35,071 nucleotides of DNA. It comes from an uncultured Eubacteriales bacterium. Its GTDB lineage: Bacteria; Bacillota; Clostridia; Christensenellales; UBA1242. Below are positions 23,190 to 31,458 of this stretch, piece by piece. The DNA lies in assembly GCA_949841245.1 (NCBI GenBank), contig CATKYT010000011.1:1-35071 (forward strand), in the 5' to 3' direction. A program made the position numbers and the translations under genes. The first letter of the stretch is position 1. Each line of letters begins with the position of its first letter. A model generated the notes under the pieces. It was not told the origin of the DNA, searched no databases, and worked only from the letters and a program-made list of their open reading frames with translations.

Positions 23190-24452
23190 TTAATGTGCAA
23201 CGACATCATGTGATTTTGATGGTCTTGCCATTACATGAATTAAAGGTGTTGGGTTTATGTTTCCTGTGTTTTCTGATTTGTTTGTTTCTTTGTCAATTTC
23301 ATTTTCAACCTTTTCAATGGTGTTGTCAGATTCATTTATTTTTTCATATTCTTCCAATCTTTTTTCAGGAACTGTTATGCTGACATAAGTTGCAGGACGC
23401 ATATTTGGTTGATTCATACGGTTGAAATTGTTGGAATTATATCCATATCCAAACCCACAATAATTGCCATTTGCACGATTGTTGAAACCATAATAGCCAC
23501 CACAATTGTTTCCATAGCATCCACCAAAATTATTTCCATAGTAACCAAATCCATTTGTTTCATTGAAGTTGTTAAAACCATTGAAATCATTTCCGCCATA
23601 GGTGTCAATGTTTTTATTAGTTGGACCATAGGTGTCAATGTTGATTGGAAGCCCAAATGCTCCTTTATTTTCTGTTTTTTCTTGGTTTTGGTTTTCATCG
23701 TTGTTTTGTTGAGTTTGTTGGTTTTCACCAAAGTTTGTTTGATTATTAGAATTATTCATGAATGGTTGTTGATAAGGGTTATATGATGGATAATTATTTT
23801 CATAACAATCTGAATTCTGACAAGTGTTGTTTTCAGTTGTTTCTTCATTTGAATTTGAATTTATTTCGTCAGAAGTTATATAGCCTTCAATTTGATTTAA
23901 AGTGTTTATGATGTTTTCATAGTAAGTGGAACGAACATTGGAATTGCAAGCAAGTTTATTAAGTTTTACATTGATTTTGTCGGCATTTTTGTCGACATTC
24001 TTTTTCATGTTGGAAATTGCTTTTACAGAGTTGTTAAGTTCATTCTTAGAATAATTGATGGATGTCGTATAGCGTTGTAAGTTTGAAGTCAGTTCTTTTA
24101 AAGCAGAAATTTGTGCTTTGGAAAGTTTTAAATCGGAATTTAAGTTGTTTTTAATTTTTGCTGTCTTATCTAGAATGTTTGTTTTGTAATATTCTTCATT
24201 TAAAAGCGCATGTTGGGTGCTTATAAGATTGTCATACATGTTTTCTTTGCTGGCATTGGTTGCAATTTTGTCAAGTGTGTCTTTGTCAACATTTATGTCG
24301 TTCGGATTGATGGTTGAAAAATTGGATAAAGTATTGGCAGTTTCGTCAAGTTGGTTGCCAAGACTTGTAACTGCTCCATCTTGTTCGTTTTTGCAACCTG
24401 TAAGAGTTAAACACATTGAAACAGCAAGAATTCCTAAAACTAATTTTTTCAT
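23190..24452 (-). CDS. Asn/Gly/Tyr-rich lipoprotein next to the spoVA cluster
   Basis: The 420-residue protein starts at the ATG at 24450-24452 on the minus strand, 5 nt after GGAGG; a second ATG 12 nt upstream overlaps that site. It has a lipoprotein signal ending in LTLTGC. The N-terminal half (about 30-190) is helical and Asn/Lys-rich (possible coiled coil). The middle (about 195-345) is low complexity, rich in Asn, Gln, Gly, Tyr: NNPYQQPFMNNSNN, then NFGGCYGNNCGGYYGFNN, with a 10-residue duplication NIDTYGPTNK/NIDTYGGNDF. Cysteines are interspersed. The C-terminal 60 residues are charged. I do not recognise a family. It is oriented away from spoVAC, sharing the 110 bp intergenic region; a spore-surface role is a guess from location and composition. 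Confidence 0.8.
   Translation of the reverse strand: MKKLVLGILAVSMCLTLTGCKNEQDGAVTSLGNQLDETANTLSNFSTINPNDINVDKDTLDKIATNASKENMYDNLISTQHALLNEEYYKTNILDKTAKIKNNLNSDLKLSKAQISALKELTSNLQRYTTSINYSKNELNNSVKAISNMKKNVDKNADKINVKLNKLACNSNVRSTYYENIINTLNQIEGYITSDEINSNSNEETTENNTCQNSDCYENNYPSYNPYQQPFMNNSNNQTNFGENQQTQQNNDENQNQEKTENKGAFGLPINIDTYGPTNKNIDTYGGNDFNGFNNFNETNGFGYYGNNFGGCYGNNCGGYYGFNNRANGNYCGFGYGYNSNNFNRMNQPNMRPATYVSITVPEKRLEEYEKINESDNTIEKVENEIDKETNKSENTGNINPTPLIHVMARPSKSHDVVAH
23596..23642. repeat. 17 bp direct repeat, period 30, inside the lipoprotein gene
   Basis: CCATAGGTGTCAATGTT occurs at 23596-23612 and again at 23626-23642. The 30 bp period equals ten codons and encodes the duplicated NIDTYG unit. 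The identity at DNA level suggests a recent duplication or slippage event. Confidence 0.85.
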
Positions 24453-24565
24453 AAAAACCTCCATTTTTTCTAGTTTTTGCGTAAAGGAAAGATTTATGCA
24501 AATTTAAGTTAAAATTTGTTTAAACATAAAATTTCTGGCAAAAATTATGGTGTTTGGAGGGGGAC

Positions 24566-25024
24566 ATGGAAGACATTAAACGAAATGAAGCGTATAACAG
24601 ATATATAAAAGAAAAAATACCTAAAACAAAGGCTTGGCCATCACTTTTTAACTCGTTTTGGGTGGGTGGTTTAATCTGTGTGTTGGGGCAAGGCATTAAT
24701 GATGTTATCTTGCTTATTTTTCCTTATTTGTCACAGCAATCAGCTTGGGCATGCACTTTGATTATTCTTATTTTTATTGCTTCTTTTCTTACAGGGGTAG
24801 GTGTGTATGACCAGATTGGGAAATTTGCTGGTGGTGGTTCTATTGTGCCAATTACAGGTTTTTCAAATTCCATTACAAGCCCTTCTGTGGAATTTAAAAG
24901 TGAAGGAATTATTTATGGAATTTGTGTAAAAATGTTTACCATTGCAGGACCTGTCATTGTTTTTGGTGTTGTTTCAAGCATGCTTGTAGGCTTTATTTAT
25001 TGGATTATTGGGTTGTTTATTTAA
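24566..25024 (+). CDS. spoVAC: Stage V sporulation protein AC
   Basis: SpoVAC is part of the inner-membrane SpoVA channel that moves Ca-dipicolinic acid into the developing spore and out at germination. The 152-residue product has about four membrane helices and the family segments WPSLFNSFWVGGLICVLGQ, GVYDQIGKFAGGGSIVPITGF and SPSVEFKSEGIIYG. ATG 24566 follows GGAGG by 5 nt; a TTG at 24554 lies over that site. It heads spoVAC-spoVAD-spoVAE. Upstream, CATAAAA at 24525-24531 could be a sporulation-sigma -10 element, but I find no convincing matching -35. Confidence 0.96.
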   Translation: MEDIKRNEAYNRYIKEKIPKTKAWPSLFNSFWVGGLICVLGQGINDVILLIFPYLSQQSAWACTLIILIFIASFLTGVGVYDQIGKFAGGGSIVPITGFSNSITSPSVEFKSEGIIYGICVKMFTIAGPVIVFGVVSSMLVGFIYWIIGLFI

Positions 25025-25039
25025 TGTTGTGGGGTGAAA

Positions 25040-26041
25040 ATGATTAAAGAAAAAGAACAGACTATTATTTTAAAAAAACAGCCAAGAATTATTGGCTCTT
25101 ATTCCATTGTTGGACCAAAAGAAGGCAAAGGAAATTTTGGAAGATATTTCGATTATGTAATGAAAGATGATTGTTTTGGAGAAGACACTTTTGAAAAGGC
25201 GGAACGAAAAATGTTGGAAAGTGCCATAACGGGCGTGATTGAAAAGGCAAAACTTTCCACAAAGGACATCAATTTGATGATTGCAGGTGACTTGCTTAAT
25301 CAGATTATCAGTTCTTCTTATGCTGCAAGAATGTATCCTTTTCCATTTTTAGGGGTTTATGGAGCGTGTTCCACAATGGCGGAAAGCATTGCTGTGGCTT
25401 CTGTGTTGATTGATGGGGGTTATTTTGACAACATTGTTTGTTGCACTGGTTCTCACTTTTCAACTGCTGAAAGACAATACAGATTTCCGTTAGAACTTGG
25501 AAATCAAAGACCACCAACATCACAATGGACAATTACAGGTGCAGGAAGTTGTGTTTTGTCCCTTAAAGGTGAAGGTCCAAGAGTTACAATGGTGACATTT
25601 GGAAAAGTAATTGACTGGGGTGTCAGCGATGTAAATAACATGGGGGCGGCAATGGCGCCCGCAGTTAGAGATACTCTTTTAAGACACTTTGCGGCGACTA
25701 AGACCAAACCGGATGATTATGACTTAATTTTAACAGGTGACCTTGGAAAACTTGGCAGTGAAATTTTGATTGATTTAATGGATGATGAAGGTGTCACGCT
25801 TGGTGCAAACTATGGAGATTGCGGTCAAATGTATTTCAAGCGTCAACAAAAAACACTTTGTGGTGGTTCTGGTGCTGGTTGTTGTGCAACTGTGTTTAAT
25901 TCTTATATCATGCAAAAATTAAGAGAAAAACAATATAAAAAGATTTTATTTTTGCCTACTGGTGCTCTTTTAAGCACAACTTCAACTCAGCAAGGTGACA
26001 CAATTCCATCGGTGTGTCATGCCATTGTGATTGAAGCATAA
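25040..26041 (+). CDS. spoVAD: Stage V sporulation protein AD
   Basis: SpoVAD is the soluble, thiolase-fold SpoVA subunit that binds dipicolinic acid on the spore inner membrane. The 333-residue protein has the family start RIIGSYSIVGPKEGKGNFG, the GVYGACSTMAES segment (Cys110 at the thiolase-nucleophile position) and GSGAGCCATVFNSYI near the end. Length fits the family. ATG 25040 is preferred over GTG 25034 because GGGGTG then serves as its ribosome site. It starts 15 nt after spoVAC and ends 10 nt before spoVAE. Confidence 0.97.
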   Translation: MIKEKEQTIILKKQPRIIGSYSIVGPKEGKGNFGRYFDYVMKDDCFGEDTFEKAERKMLESAITGVIEKAKLSTKDINLMIAGDLLNQIISSSYAARMYPFPFLGVYGACSTMAESIAVASVLIDGGYFDNIVCCTGSHFSTAERQYRFPLELGNQRPPTSQWTITGAGSCVLSLKGEGPRVTMVTFGKVIDWGVSDVNNMGAAMAPAVRDTLLRHFAATKTKPDDYDLILTGDLGKLGSEILIDLMDDEGVTLGANYGDCGQMYFKRQQKTLCGGSGAGCCATVFNSYIMQKLREKQYKKILFLPTGALLSTTSTQQGDTIPSVCHAIVIEA

Positions 26042-26051
26042 AGGAGATTTT

Positions 26052-26420
26052 ATGGAAATATTTTTAGATTATTTATGGGTGTTTTTAATAGGCGGTGCTG
26101 TTTGTGCGCTTGGTGAACTTTTGATTATTACAACCAATATAACATCGGCGCGTATTCTTGTTACTTTTGTGCTTATTGGCGTGTTTTTGGAAGCAATTAA
26201 TGTTTTTGATTATATTTCTGATTTTGCCAAAGCGGGAATCAATGTGCCTATTGTTGGTTTTGGAGCATCTCTGGCAAAAGGAGCAATTGGAGCAGTTAAA
26301 ACCCATGGGTTCTTGGGAATATTTACTGGTGGTCTTACTGCCACGGCAGGTGGCATTGCAGCGGCAATTGGGTTTGCTTTCATCTTTTCATTGATTTTCC
26401 GTTCTCACACAAAAAATTGA
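26052..26420 (+). CDS. spoVAE: Stage V sporulation protein AE (membrane subunit, AEb type)
   Basis: The 122-residue membrane protein has the SpoVAEb pattern: WVFLIGGAVCALGELLI, then FVLIGVFLEAINVFDYISDFAKAG, NVPIVGFGASLAKGA and a Gly/Ala-rich last helix. ATG 26052 follows AAAGGAG; a TTG 21 nt upstream overlaps the spoVAD end and is not needed. With spoVAC and spoVAD it forms the minimal SpoVA set of Clostridia; spoVAA, AB, AEa and AF are not here. Confidence 0.96.
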   Translation: MEIFLDYLWVFLIGGAVCALGELLIITTNITSARILVTFVLIGVFLEAINVFDYISDFAKAGINVPIVGFGASLAKGAIGAVKTHGFLGIFTGGLTATAGGIAAAIGFAFIFSLIFRSHTKN

Positions 26421-26525
26421 TGCGTAATACTTTGGCTAGTGTAATATGCAACTCATAATACACAAGATATAGTGTTTTTAAACTTTATGAAAAATTTTCA
26501 TTTTTAAATCATATATATATCACGA

Positions 26526-27194
26526 ATGAAGTATTATCAAGACAAATACAAAAAACGCAAACGAAGAAAAGCAAGATTATTGCTTTTCATTTTCTTATTG
26601 TTTTTTTCTTTGGGATTGACCTATCTGTTTTGTGTTGTAAATCCTGTGGTTTTGGAAGCCACGAAACACAGCATATTTTCTTTGTCAACTTCTGCTGTCA
26701 GTGATGCAGTTTATGATGTTTTGCAAGAAGAAAATTTAACTTATAATGAACTTGTGGAAATTGAGTATGATAAGGATGACAATGTCAGTGTAATTTCTTT
26801 AAAGACAATTAAACTTAATCTTATTGCCAGAAGATTCTATCAAGTGGCTCAGGTTTATTTAGACAGAATGGGCGACATGGGTGTTGATGTTGCACTTGGA
26901 ACATTTACAGGGATTCCTTTTATGTCAGGAATTGGTCCTAAAATTAATTTAAAGTTGGTTTCCATAGGAGCAATGACTTCCACATTTAAAAATTATTTTG
27001 TCAGTGCTGGAATAAACCAAACTAATCATTCTGTTTATATTCAACTTTTTGCCAGTGTCAGTTTGATTTTGCCTGCATATTCTGCCACAATTGACAGTGT
27101 CACAGAAGTTTTGGTTGCTGAAAGTGTGATTATTGGAGATGTTCCACAAATTTATTTTGGAAATAATTCCAGTTTAGATTTTTCTCCTTTTTAA
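26526..27194 (+). CDS. yunB: Sporulation protein YunB
   Basis: The 222-residue protein has a basic N-terminus (KKRKRRKAR), one membrane helix (about 18-38) and the YunB pattern: NELVEIEYDKDDNVSVISL, then DVALGTFTGIPFMSGIGPKINLK and FVSAGINQTNHSVYIQL. YunB is a sporulation protein needed for a proper spore and is expressed in the mother cell in Bacillus; it acts on the outside face of a membrane. No ribosome site precedes ATG 26526; a CATATATAT stretch ending 6 nt before it resembles a mother-cell sigma -10 element, but the -35 is not convincing. Confidence 0.85.
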   Translation: MKYYQDKYKKRKRRKARLLLFIFLLFFSLGLTYLFCVVNPVVLEATKHSIFSLSTSAVSDAVYDVLQEENLTYNELVEIEYDKDDNVSVISLKTIKLNLIARRFYQVAQVYLDRMGDMGVDVALGTFTGIPFMSGIGPKINLKLVSIGAMTSTFKNYFVSAGINQTNHSVYIQLFASVSLILPAYSATIDSVTEVLVAESVIIGDVPQIYFGNNSSLDFSPF

Positions 27195-27242
27195 ATTTCT
27201 GTAAACTGCGTGAAATTGTTTTTATTTTTTGCTGTTTTATTG

Positions 27243-27248
27243 TATAAT
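27243..27248 (+). promoter_or_regulatory. -10 box of the HEPN-CBS gene, 6 nt before the start codon
   Basis: A perfect TATAAT stands at 27243-27248 and ATG at 27255. The 6 nt between them (AATTTT) hold no ribosome site. The -35 region is T-rich and weak (a TTGTTT at 27216-27221 is 21 bp away). Position and spacing match the subtilase promoter, which is the reason for listing it. Confidence 0.55.
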
Positions 27249-27254
27249 AATTTT

Positions 27255-28034
27255 ATGAGTAATGTAAAGAAAACACAAAATGCAGAAACGACAATTGTTT
27301 CTGATAAAAAAGAAATTAAAAAGACAAATTCTCAAAGATTTTTATCTGCCTTTAACAGCATTGATTATGCCATTAAAACGCGTTATAATTTAAACCGCAC
27401 AATGGGCTTTTCAGAAGCAGTAAGAAAGGCGGTTGCTTTTAACTTTACCATCAGAAAATATGAAGAAGATTTGGTGGTTTATGGCAGACTGAGAAATGCC
27501 ATTGTTCACAGTAATGAAGATTTTGTCATTGCTGAACCAAACATTGAAGTTGTTGAAAAGATTGAAAAGATTGAAAAGATTTTAACAACTCCACCACGCG
27601 CTTTGGAAACTGTTGCAAGACGAGATGTTTTGACTGTTCATGCTTCCAAATCAATGCGAGATGTCATTTTGCTTATTGCTTCTTCATCTTATTCAAACAT
27701 TCCTGTTTACAATGATAACAATGAGATTATCGGCATTGCAAATGGTCAAAAGATTTTGGATTCAATGGGTAAATTTTTGCTTGCTGGCGGTGAGATTAAT
27801 TCATTTTTAGATGCAGTTAAAATTGAAGATATGCTTTCCAAAATTGAAAACAGCAATTATTATGTTTTTGCCAATAAAGACATCACAGTTGAACAAGCAC
27901 TTATGATGTTTCATCAAAACAACAAATTGCTGGCAATAATAATTACTCAAAGGGGTGGCGTAAGAGAAAGACCACTTGGAATTATGACTGGAACAGATGT
28001 TGTTAAGATGAACAAAATTTTGGAAAATTACTGA
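27255..28034 (+). CDS. Probable HEPN-CBS fusion protein
   Basis: The 259-residue cytoplasmic protein ends in a pair of CBS domains: first about residues 120-170 (VHASKSMRDVILLIASSSYSNIPVYN, then GIANGQKIL), second about 205-250 (KDITVEQALMMFHQNNKLLAI, then PLGIMTGTDVVKM). CBS pairs bind adenine nucleotides. The N-terminal 100 residues are helical and contain YGRLRNAIVHSN; RNAIVH (Arg80, Asn81, His85) matches the R-x4-H motif of HEPN domains, many of which are ribonucleases. So it may be a nucleotide-gated RNase or a non-enzymatic helper. ATG 27255 is chosen because the longer GTG reading at 27210 runs through the -10 box. It follows yunB by 60 nt and precedes the ileS promoter. Confidence 0.7.
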   Translation: MSNVKKTQNAETTIVSDKKEIKKTNSQRFLSAFNSIDYAIKTRYNLNRTMGFSEAVRKAVAFNFTIRKYEEDLVVYGRLRNAIVHSNEDFVIAEPNIEVVEKIEKIEKILTTPPRALETVARRDVLTVHASKSMRDVILLIASSSYSNIPVYNDNNEIIGIANGQKILDSMGKFLLAGGEINSFLDAVKIEDMLSKIENSNYYVFANKDITVEQALMMFHQNNKLLAIIITQRGGVRERPLGIMTGTDVVKMNKILENY

Positions 28035-28044
28035 TTAAATTTTG

Positions 28045-28073
28045 TTGACATAAACTTTGTTTAATGTTAGAAT
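28045..28073 (+). promoter_or_regulatory. Promoter of the ileS operon, TTGACA-17-TAGAAT
   Basis: TTGACA (28045-28050) and TAGAAT (28068-28073) are 17 bp apart. Transcription would begin near 28080, giving a leader of about 255 nt that carries the T-box. Confidence 0.9.
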
Positions 28074-28079
28074 AATCTT

Positions 28080-28327
28080 GTTTTAAATTATTAAAATGGC
28101 GTTTGAGAAAAGACACGATTTTGATTGTTTGTTTTTACAGAGAGTTGCTGATTGGTGGAAAGCAATAAAACAATTTCAAAATTATCACTTTTTAAGTCGC
28201 TTTCTGAAAATTGCAGTAAGAAAGACGGTGGCTTCCCGTAAGTAAGCAAGGTGTGTGATGGCACACTGAAAGTAACAAGTGGTTAAGCCTTGAAGGTTCT
28301 TGTGACTTTCAAGGATTTTGTTTTTTA
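28080..28327 (+). promoter_or_regulatory. T-box riboswitch, isoleucine (AUC specifier)
   Basis: The leader binds uncharged tRNA and allows read-through when isoleucine is scarce. Stem I opens with GCG at 28100-28102 (pairing CGC at 28198-28200) and a GAGAAAAGA kink-turn element, and has the hallmark AGAGAGTTGCTG...GGTGGAAAGCAA near 28139-28165. The specifier loop shows ATC followed by A at 28184-28187, an isoleucine codon. Two further hairpins follow, including GTGTG/CACAC (28251-28266). The antiterminator is ACAAG (28275-28279), bulge TGGTTAA (28280-28286), then GCCT/AGGT and CTTGT (28299-28303). TGGT can pair with the ACCA 3' end of tRNA-Ile (discriminator A). All parts agree on isoleucine. 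Confidence 0.95.
28288..28327 (+). terminator. T-box attenuator terminator
   Basis: CCTTGAAGG (28288-28296) pairs with CTTTCAAGG (28306-28314), nine pairs including one G-U, then ATTTTGTTTTTT. It shares bases with the antiterminator, so the two folds exclude each other. The ribosome site AGGAGG follows directly at 28327-28332. Confidence 0.92.
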
Positions 28328-28336
28328 GGAGGAATT

Positions 28337-31300
28337 ATGAAAAAAGAACAAACTATGCCAAACTTCGTGGAAATGGAAAAAAATGTTTTAAAATTTTGGA
28401 AAGATAATGACAGTTTTGCAAAGTTGAAAAAGAAAAATGAAGGGCATAAGCGTTTCAGATTTTTGGATGGACCAATTACTGCCAATAATCGAATGGGTGT
28501 TCATCATGTTTGGGGAAGAATGCTTAAAGACACAACTATTCGTTACAATGCACTTAAAGGCAAAGATTGTCAATATCAAAACGGTTTTGATGCACAAGGT
28601 CTTTGGGTGGAAGTTAACATTGAAAAAGAACTTGGACTTAATGGTAAACCTGAAATAATGAAATATGGCATTGATAAGTTTACCAATAAATGTATGGAAA
28701 GGGTGCAATTTTTTGCCAATGAAATCACAAATCAATCCATTCGTATGGGGCAGTGGATGGACTGGGAAAACAGTTATTTCACAAACACAGACCACAACAT
28801 AACTTCCATTTGGCACTTTTTGAAAAAATGCAATGAGAAAGGTTGGATTGTTAAGAAAAACAGACCTATGGCTTGGTGTCCACGCTGTGGAACAAGTCTT
28901 TCCGAACACGAAATGTCTTCATCTTATCATGAAGTGGAACACACAGCTGTGTTTTTGATGCTTCCAATCAAAAATAAGGATTTTAAATTGGTTGCATGGA
29001 CAACCACACCTTGGACACTGTCTGCCAATGTTGCTTTGGCTGTCAATCCTGAATTTGATTATGTTAAAGTAAATTATCATGGCGAAAACATTGTGCTTGG
29101 AAAAGATCGTTTGAAAATCTTGAAAGAAGAAGTTAAAATTTTGGATGAATTTAAGGGCAGTGAACTTGTTGGCTTGGAATATGAAACTTGTTTTCCAGAA
29201 TTTGCGGAACAACAATTTACTCATAAAGTTGTTGCTTGGGATATGGTGGACAAAACAGAAGGTTCTTGTGTGGTTCATATTGCTCCTGGTTGTGGTGCAG
29301 AAGATTTTGAACTTGGACAAACTTTAAATCTTCCTGAAATTTGTCCAATCAATGAACAAGGTGTAATGCTTGACAACACTGGTTTTTTGGCGGGTAAAAA
29401 GACAACTGATGTTGTGGATTTGGTTGTTGAAAGATTGAAGCAAGATGGCAAACTTTTGTATGCACATAAATATAAACACAGTTATCCATTCTGCTGGCGT
29501 TGTAAAACAGATTTGGTTTACAAACTTATTTCTGCTTGGTTCATCAAAACTGATGAAATCAGACCACTTGCTTTAAAAGCAGTTGAAGAAGTTGAATTTA
29601 AACCAGAATATGCCAAAAAGCGAATGCTTGATTGGCTTAACAACATGGGAGATTGGAACATTTCAAGAAGTCGTTTTTATGGGCTTCCACTTCCTTTCTA
29701 TGTTTGTGAAAAGTGTGGTAATGTGCATGTTGTCGGAAGTTTGGAAGAATTGAAACAGCGTGCAGTAAATCCAGAACTTGTGGACAAACTTCCAAATCTT
29801 CACAGACCTTGGATTGATGACATCAAAATTAAATGTGATTGTGGGGAAGTGGTTTCGCGTATTCCAGAAGTTGGAGATGTTTGGCTTGATGCAGGAATTA
29901 CACCATTCAGCACAAAAAAATATTTTACAGATGAAAAATATTTTAAAGAAAATTATCCAAGTGAATTTGTTTGTGAAATGACAGAGCAAATTAAACTTTG
30001 GTTTTATTCTCTTTTGGTCATGGGAGTTGTCTTGACAGATAAAGCACCTTATGAAAAAGTGTTTACTTATCAATATGTAAAAGACGAAAATGGTGGAGAA
30101 TTTCATAAGAGTGGCGGAAACTCTTTGGAAGTTGACCATGTTGCAGATAAAGTTGGAGCAGATGTCATTCGTTATCTTTATGGCAGTGCAAATCCTGTCA
30201 ATGAAGTGCGTTTTGGTTTTTCTCTTACCGATGAAGCAAGAAGAAAACTTTTGAGTTTTTGGAATGTTTACACATTCTTCAACACTTATGCGTGCATCGA
30301 TAACCCAGATGTTGCAAACTTTACTCCAAGCGAAAAGGATTTGACAATTTCTGATAAGTGGCTTATTGAAAGCATCAATAAGTTTATTGTTGAAAGTGAC
30401 AAGAATTATGCAGACGACAAAAGTTTTATGGTTGTTCGCGACTTTGAGAAACTTGTGGATGACATTTCAAATTATTACATCAGAAGCAACAGAAAAAGAT
30501 TTTGGAAAAGTGAAAACAAACAAGATCAATTGACTGCTTATTGGTGTTTATATCAAGCAATTAAAACTTTAATTCGTGTAATGGCTCCAATTATTCCTTT
30601 TGTGACAGAGCATATTTGGCAAAATTTAGTCAGAGAAGTGGAAAAAGATGAAGCAGAATGCATCATGCTTGGTGGATTTCCTGAAAAAATTTGGAAGACA
30701 AGTTTTGCTGATGTTTTGGAAAACACTGCAGTGGCAAGAGATATAATGTCAACTGCTCAAAGACTTAGAAACGAAAATCAAATTAAAGTTAAACAGCCAC
30801 TTAAAAAGATGTATGTTTCAAGTGTGAAAAATACTGCGGAAATTTTGAATGACTTTGAAGAAATTATTAAAGATGAACTTAACATCAAAGAAATTGAATG
30901 TGTAGTCGATGACAGTTTGTTTAACGATGAATTTTTGTCTGTAAACTTTAAAAAAGCAGGTGCGGTTCTTAAAGGTGATGTTCAAAAACTTAAAAATGCT
31001 TTAAGTGAACTTTCAGACGAAGATTTTAAATCTGTAATGCAAGATTACAAAAAAGGAAAAGTCAATGTTGGAGAATTTAAAAATTTGGATAGCGAACTTT
31101 TCAATCTTGAAAAGAAGCCAAAAACTGATTTTGTGATTGCTCATGAAAATGGAAATACTGTGGTTTTGGATGTTAACTTAGATGAAGCATTGGTTTTGGA
31201 AGGTCTTTATCGTGAGTTTGTTCGTGGGCTTCAAGTTTTAAGAAAAGAAGCCGATTTCTTGATTGATGACAGACTTTATGCTTATTTTGAAACTGCTGAC

Positions 31301-31453
31301 GACAATCTTGCAAATATGTTGTTCAACTTTATGGATAAGATTAAACAAGAAGTTTTAATTGTCAGAGCAATTGAAGACATTTCAAATCCTGATGTTGAAA
31401 AAAATGTGGAAGTTGGTGACAGTTTTATAATTGTTAAATTTAAAAAGGTGTAA
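28337..31453 (+). CDS. ileS: Isoleucyl-tRNA synthetase, divergent type with altered HIGH and KMSKS motifs
   Basis: IleRS charges tRNA-Ile. The 1038-residue protein has the domain order of IleRS: catalytic halves, CP1 editing domain (WTTTPWTLSANVALAVNP), zinc knuckles (CPRCG, CWRCK, CEKCG with CDCG) and the anticodon-binding C-terminal region (RSNRKRFWKS, MAPIIPFVTEHIWQNL). Its size fits the long, eukaryote-like IleS2 class. The first signature lies in DGPITANNRMGVHHVWGR: aligned with DGPPYANG-HIGH, it reads GVHH (54-57). The second, normally KMSKS, reads EFHKS in GGEFHKSGGN (588-595). The final His of HIGH and the second Lys and Ser of KMSKS are kept. The isoleucine T-box in front supports the assignment. 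It starts an operon with three downstream genes. Confidence 0.93.
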   Translation: MKKEQTMPNFVEMEKNVLKFWKDNDSFAKLKKKNEGHKRFRFLDGPITANNRMGVHHVWGRMLKDTTIRYNALKGKDCQYQNGFDAQGLWVEVNIEKELGLNGKPEIMKYGIDKFTNKCMERVQFFANEITNQSIRMGQWMDWENSYFTNTDHNITSIWHFLKKCNEKGWIVKKNRPMAWCPRCGTSLSEHEMSSSYHEVEHTAVFLMLPIKNKDFKLVAWTTTPWTLSANVALAVNPEFDYVKVNYHGENIVLGKDRLKILKEEVKILDEFKGSELVGLEYETCFPEFAEQQFTHKVVAWDMVDKTEGSCVVHIAPGCGAEDFELGQTLNLPEICPINEQGVMLDNTGFLAGKKTTDVVDLVVERLKQDGKLLYAHKYKHSYPFCWRCKTDLVYKLISAWFIKTDEIRPLALKAVEEVEFKPEYAKKRMLDWLNNMGDWNISRSRFYGLPLPFYVCEKCGNVHVVGSLEELKQRAVNPELVDKLPNLHRPWIDDIKIKCDCGEVVSRIPEVGDVWLDAGITPFSTKKYFTDEKYFKENYPSEFVCEMTEQIKLWFYSLLVMGVVLTDKAPYEKVFTYQYVKDENGGEFHKSGGNSLEVDHVADKVGADVIRYLYGSANPVNEVRFGFSLTDEARRKLLSFWNVYTFFNTYACIDNPDVANFTPSEKDLTISDKWLIESINKFIVESDKNYADDKSFMVVRDFEKLVDDISNYYIRSNRKRFWKSENKQDQLTAYWCLYQAIKTLIRVMAPIIPFVTEHIWQNLVREVEKDEAECIMLGGFPEKIWKTSFADVLENTAVARDIMSTAQRLRNENQIKVKQPLKKMYVSSVKNTAEILNDFEEIIKDELNIKEIECVVDDSLFNDEFLSVNFKKAGAVLKGDVQKLKNALSELSDEDFKSVMQDYKKGKVNVGEFKNLDSELFNLEKKPKTDFVIAHENGNTVVLDVNLDEALVLEGLYREFVRGLQVLRKEADFLIDDRLYAYFETADDNLANMLFNFMDKIKQEVLIVRAIEDISNPDVEKNVEVGDSFIIVKFKKV

Positions 31454-31458
31454 TAAGG

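Noticed and set aside
23409-23786. Open plus-strand frame rich in Ile, Val and Thr, opposite the lipoprotein
   Set aside because: It mirrors the low-complexity Asn/Gly/Tyr codons of the minus-strand gene and has no ribosome site.
26487-26501. Perfect 15 bp palindrome ATGAAAAATTTTCAT upstream of yunB
   Set aside because: It is made almost wholly of A and T runs, which give such palindromes by chance in this DNA; no second copy was seen.
27210-27254. GTG start 45 bases upstream for the HEPN-CBS gene
   Set aside because: The extension would be translated from the -10 box itself and gives an unrelated hydrophobic peptide; ATG 27255 is better.
28225-28241. GACGGTGGCTTCCCGT in the ileS leader as the T-box antiterminator
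   Set aside because: Its TGGC would not match the tRNA-Ile discriminator A; the TGGTTAA bulge at 28280-28286 fits and competes with the terminator.
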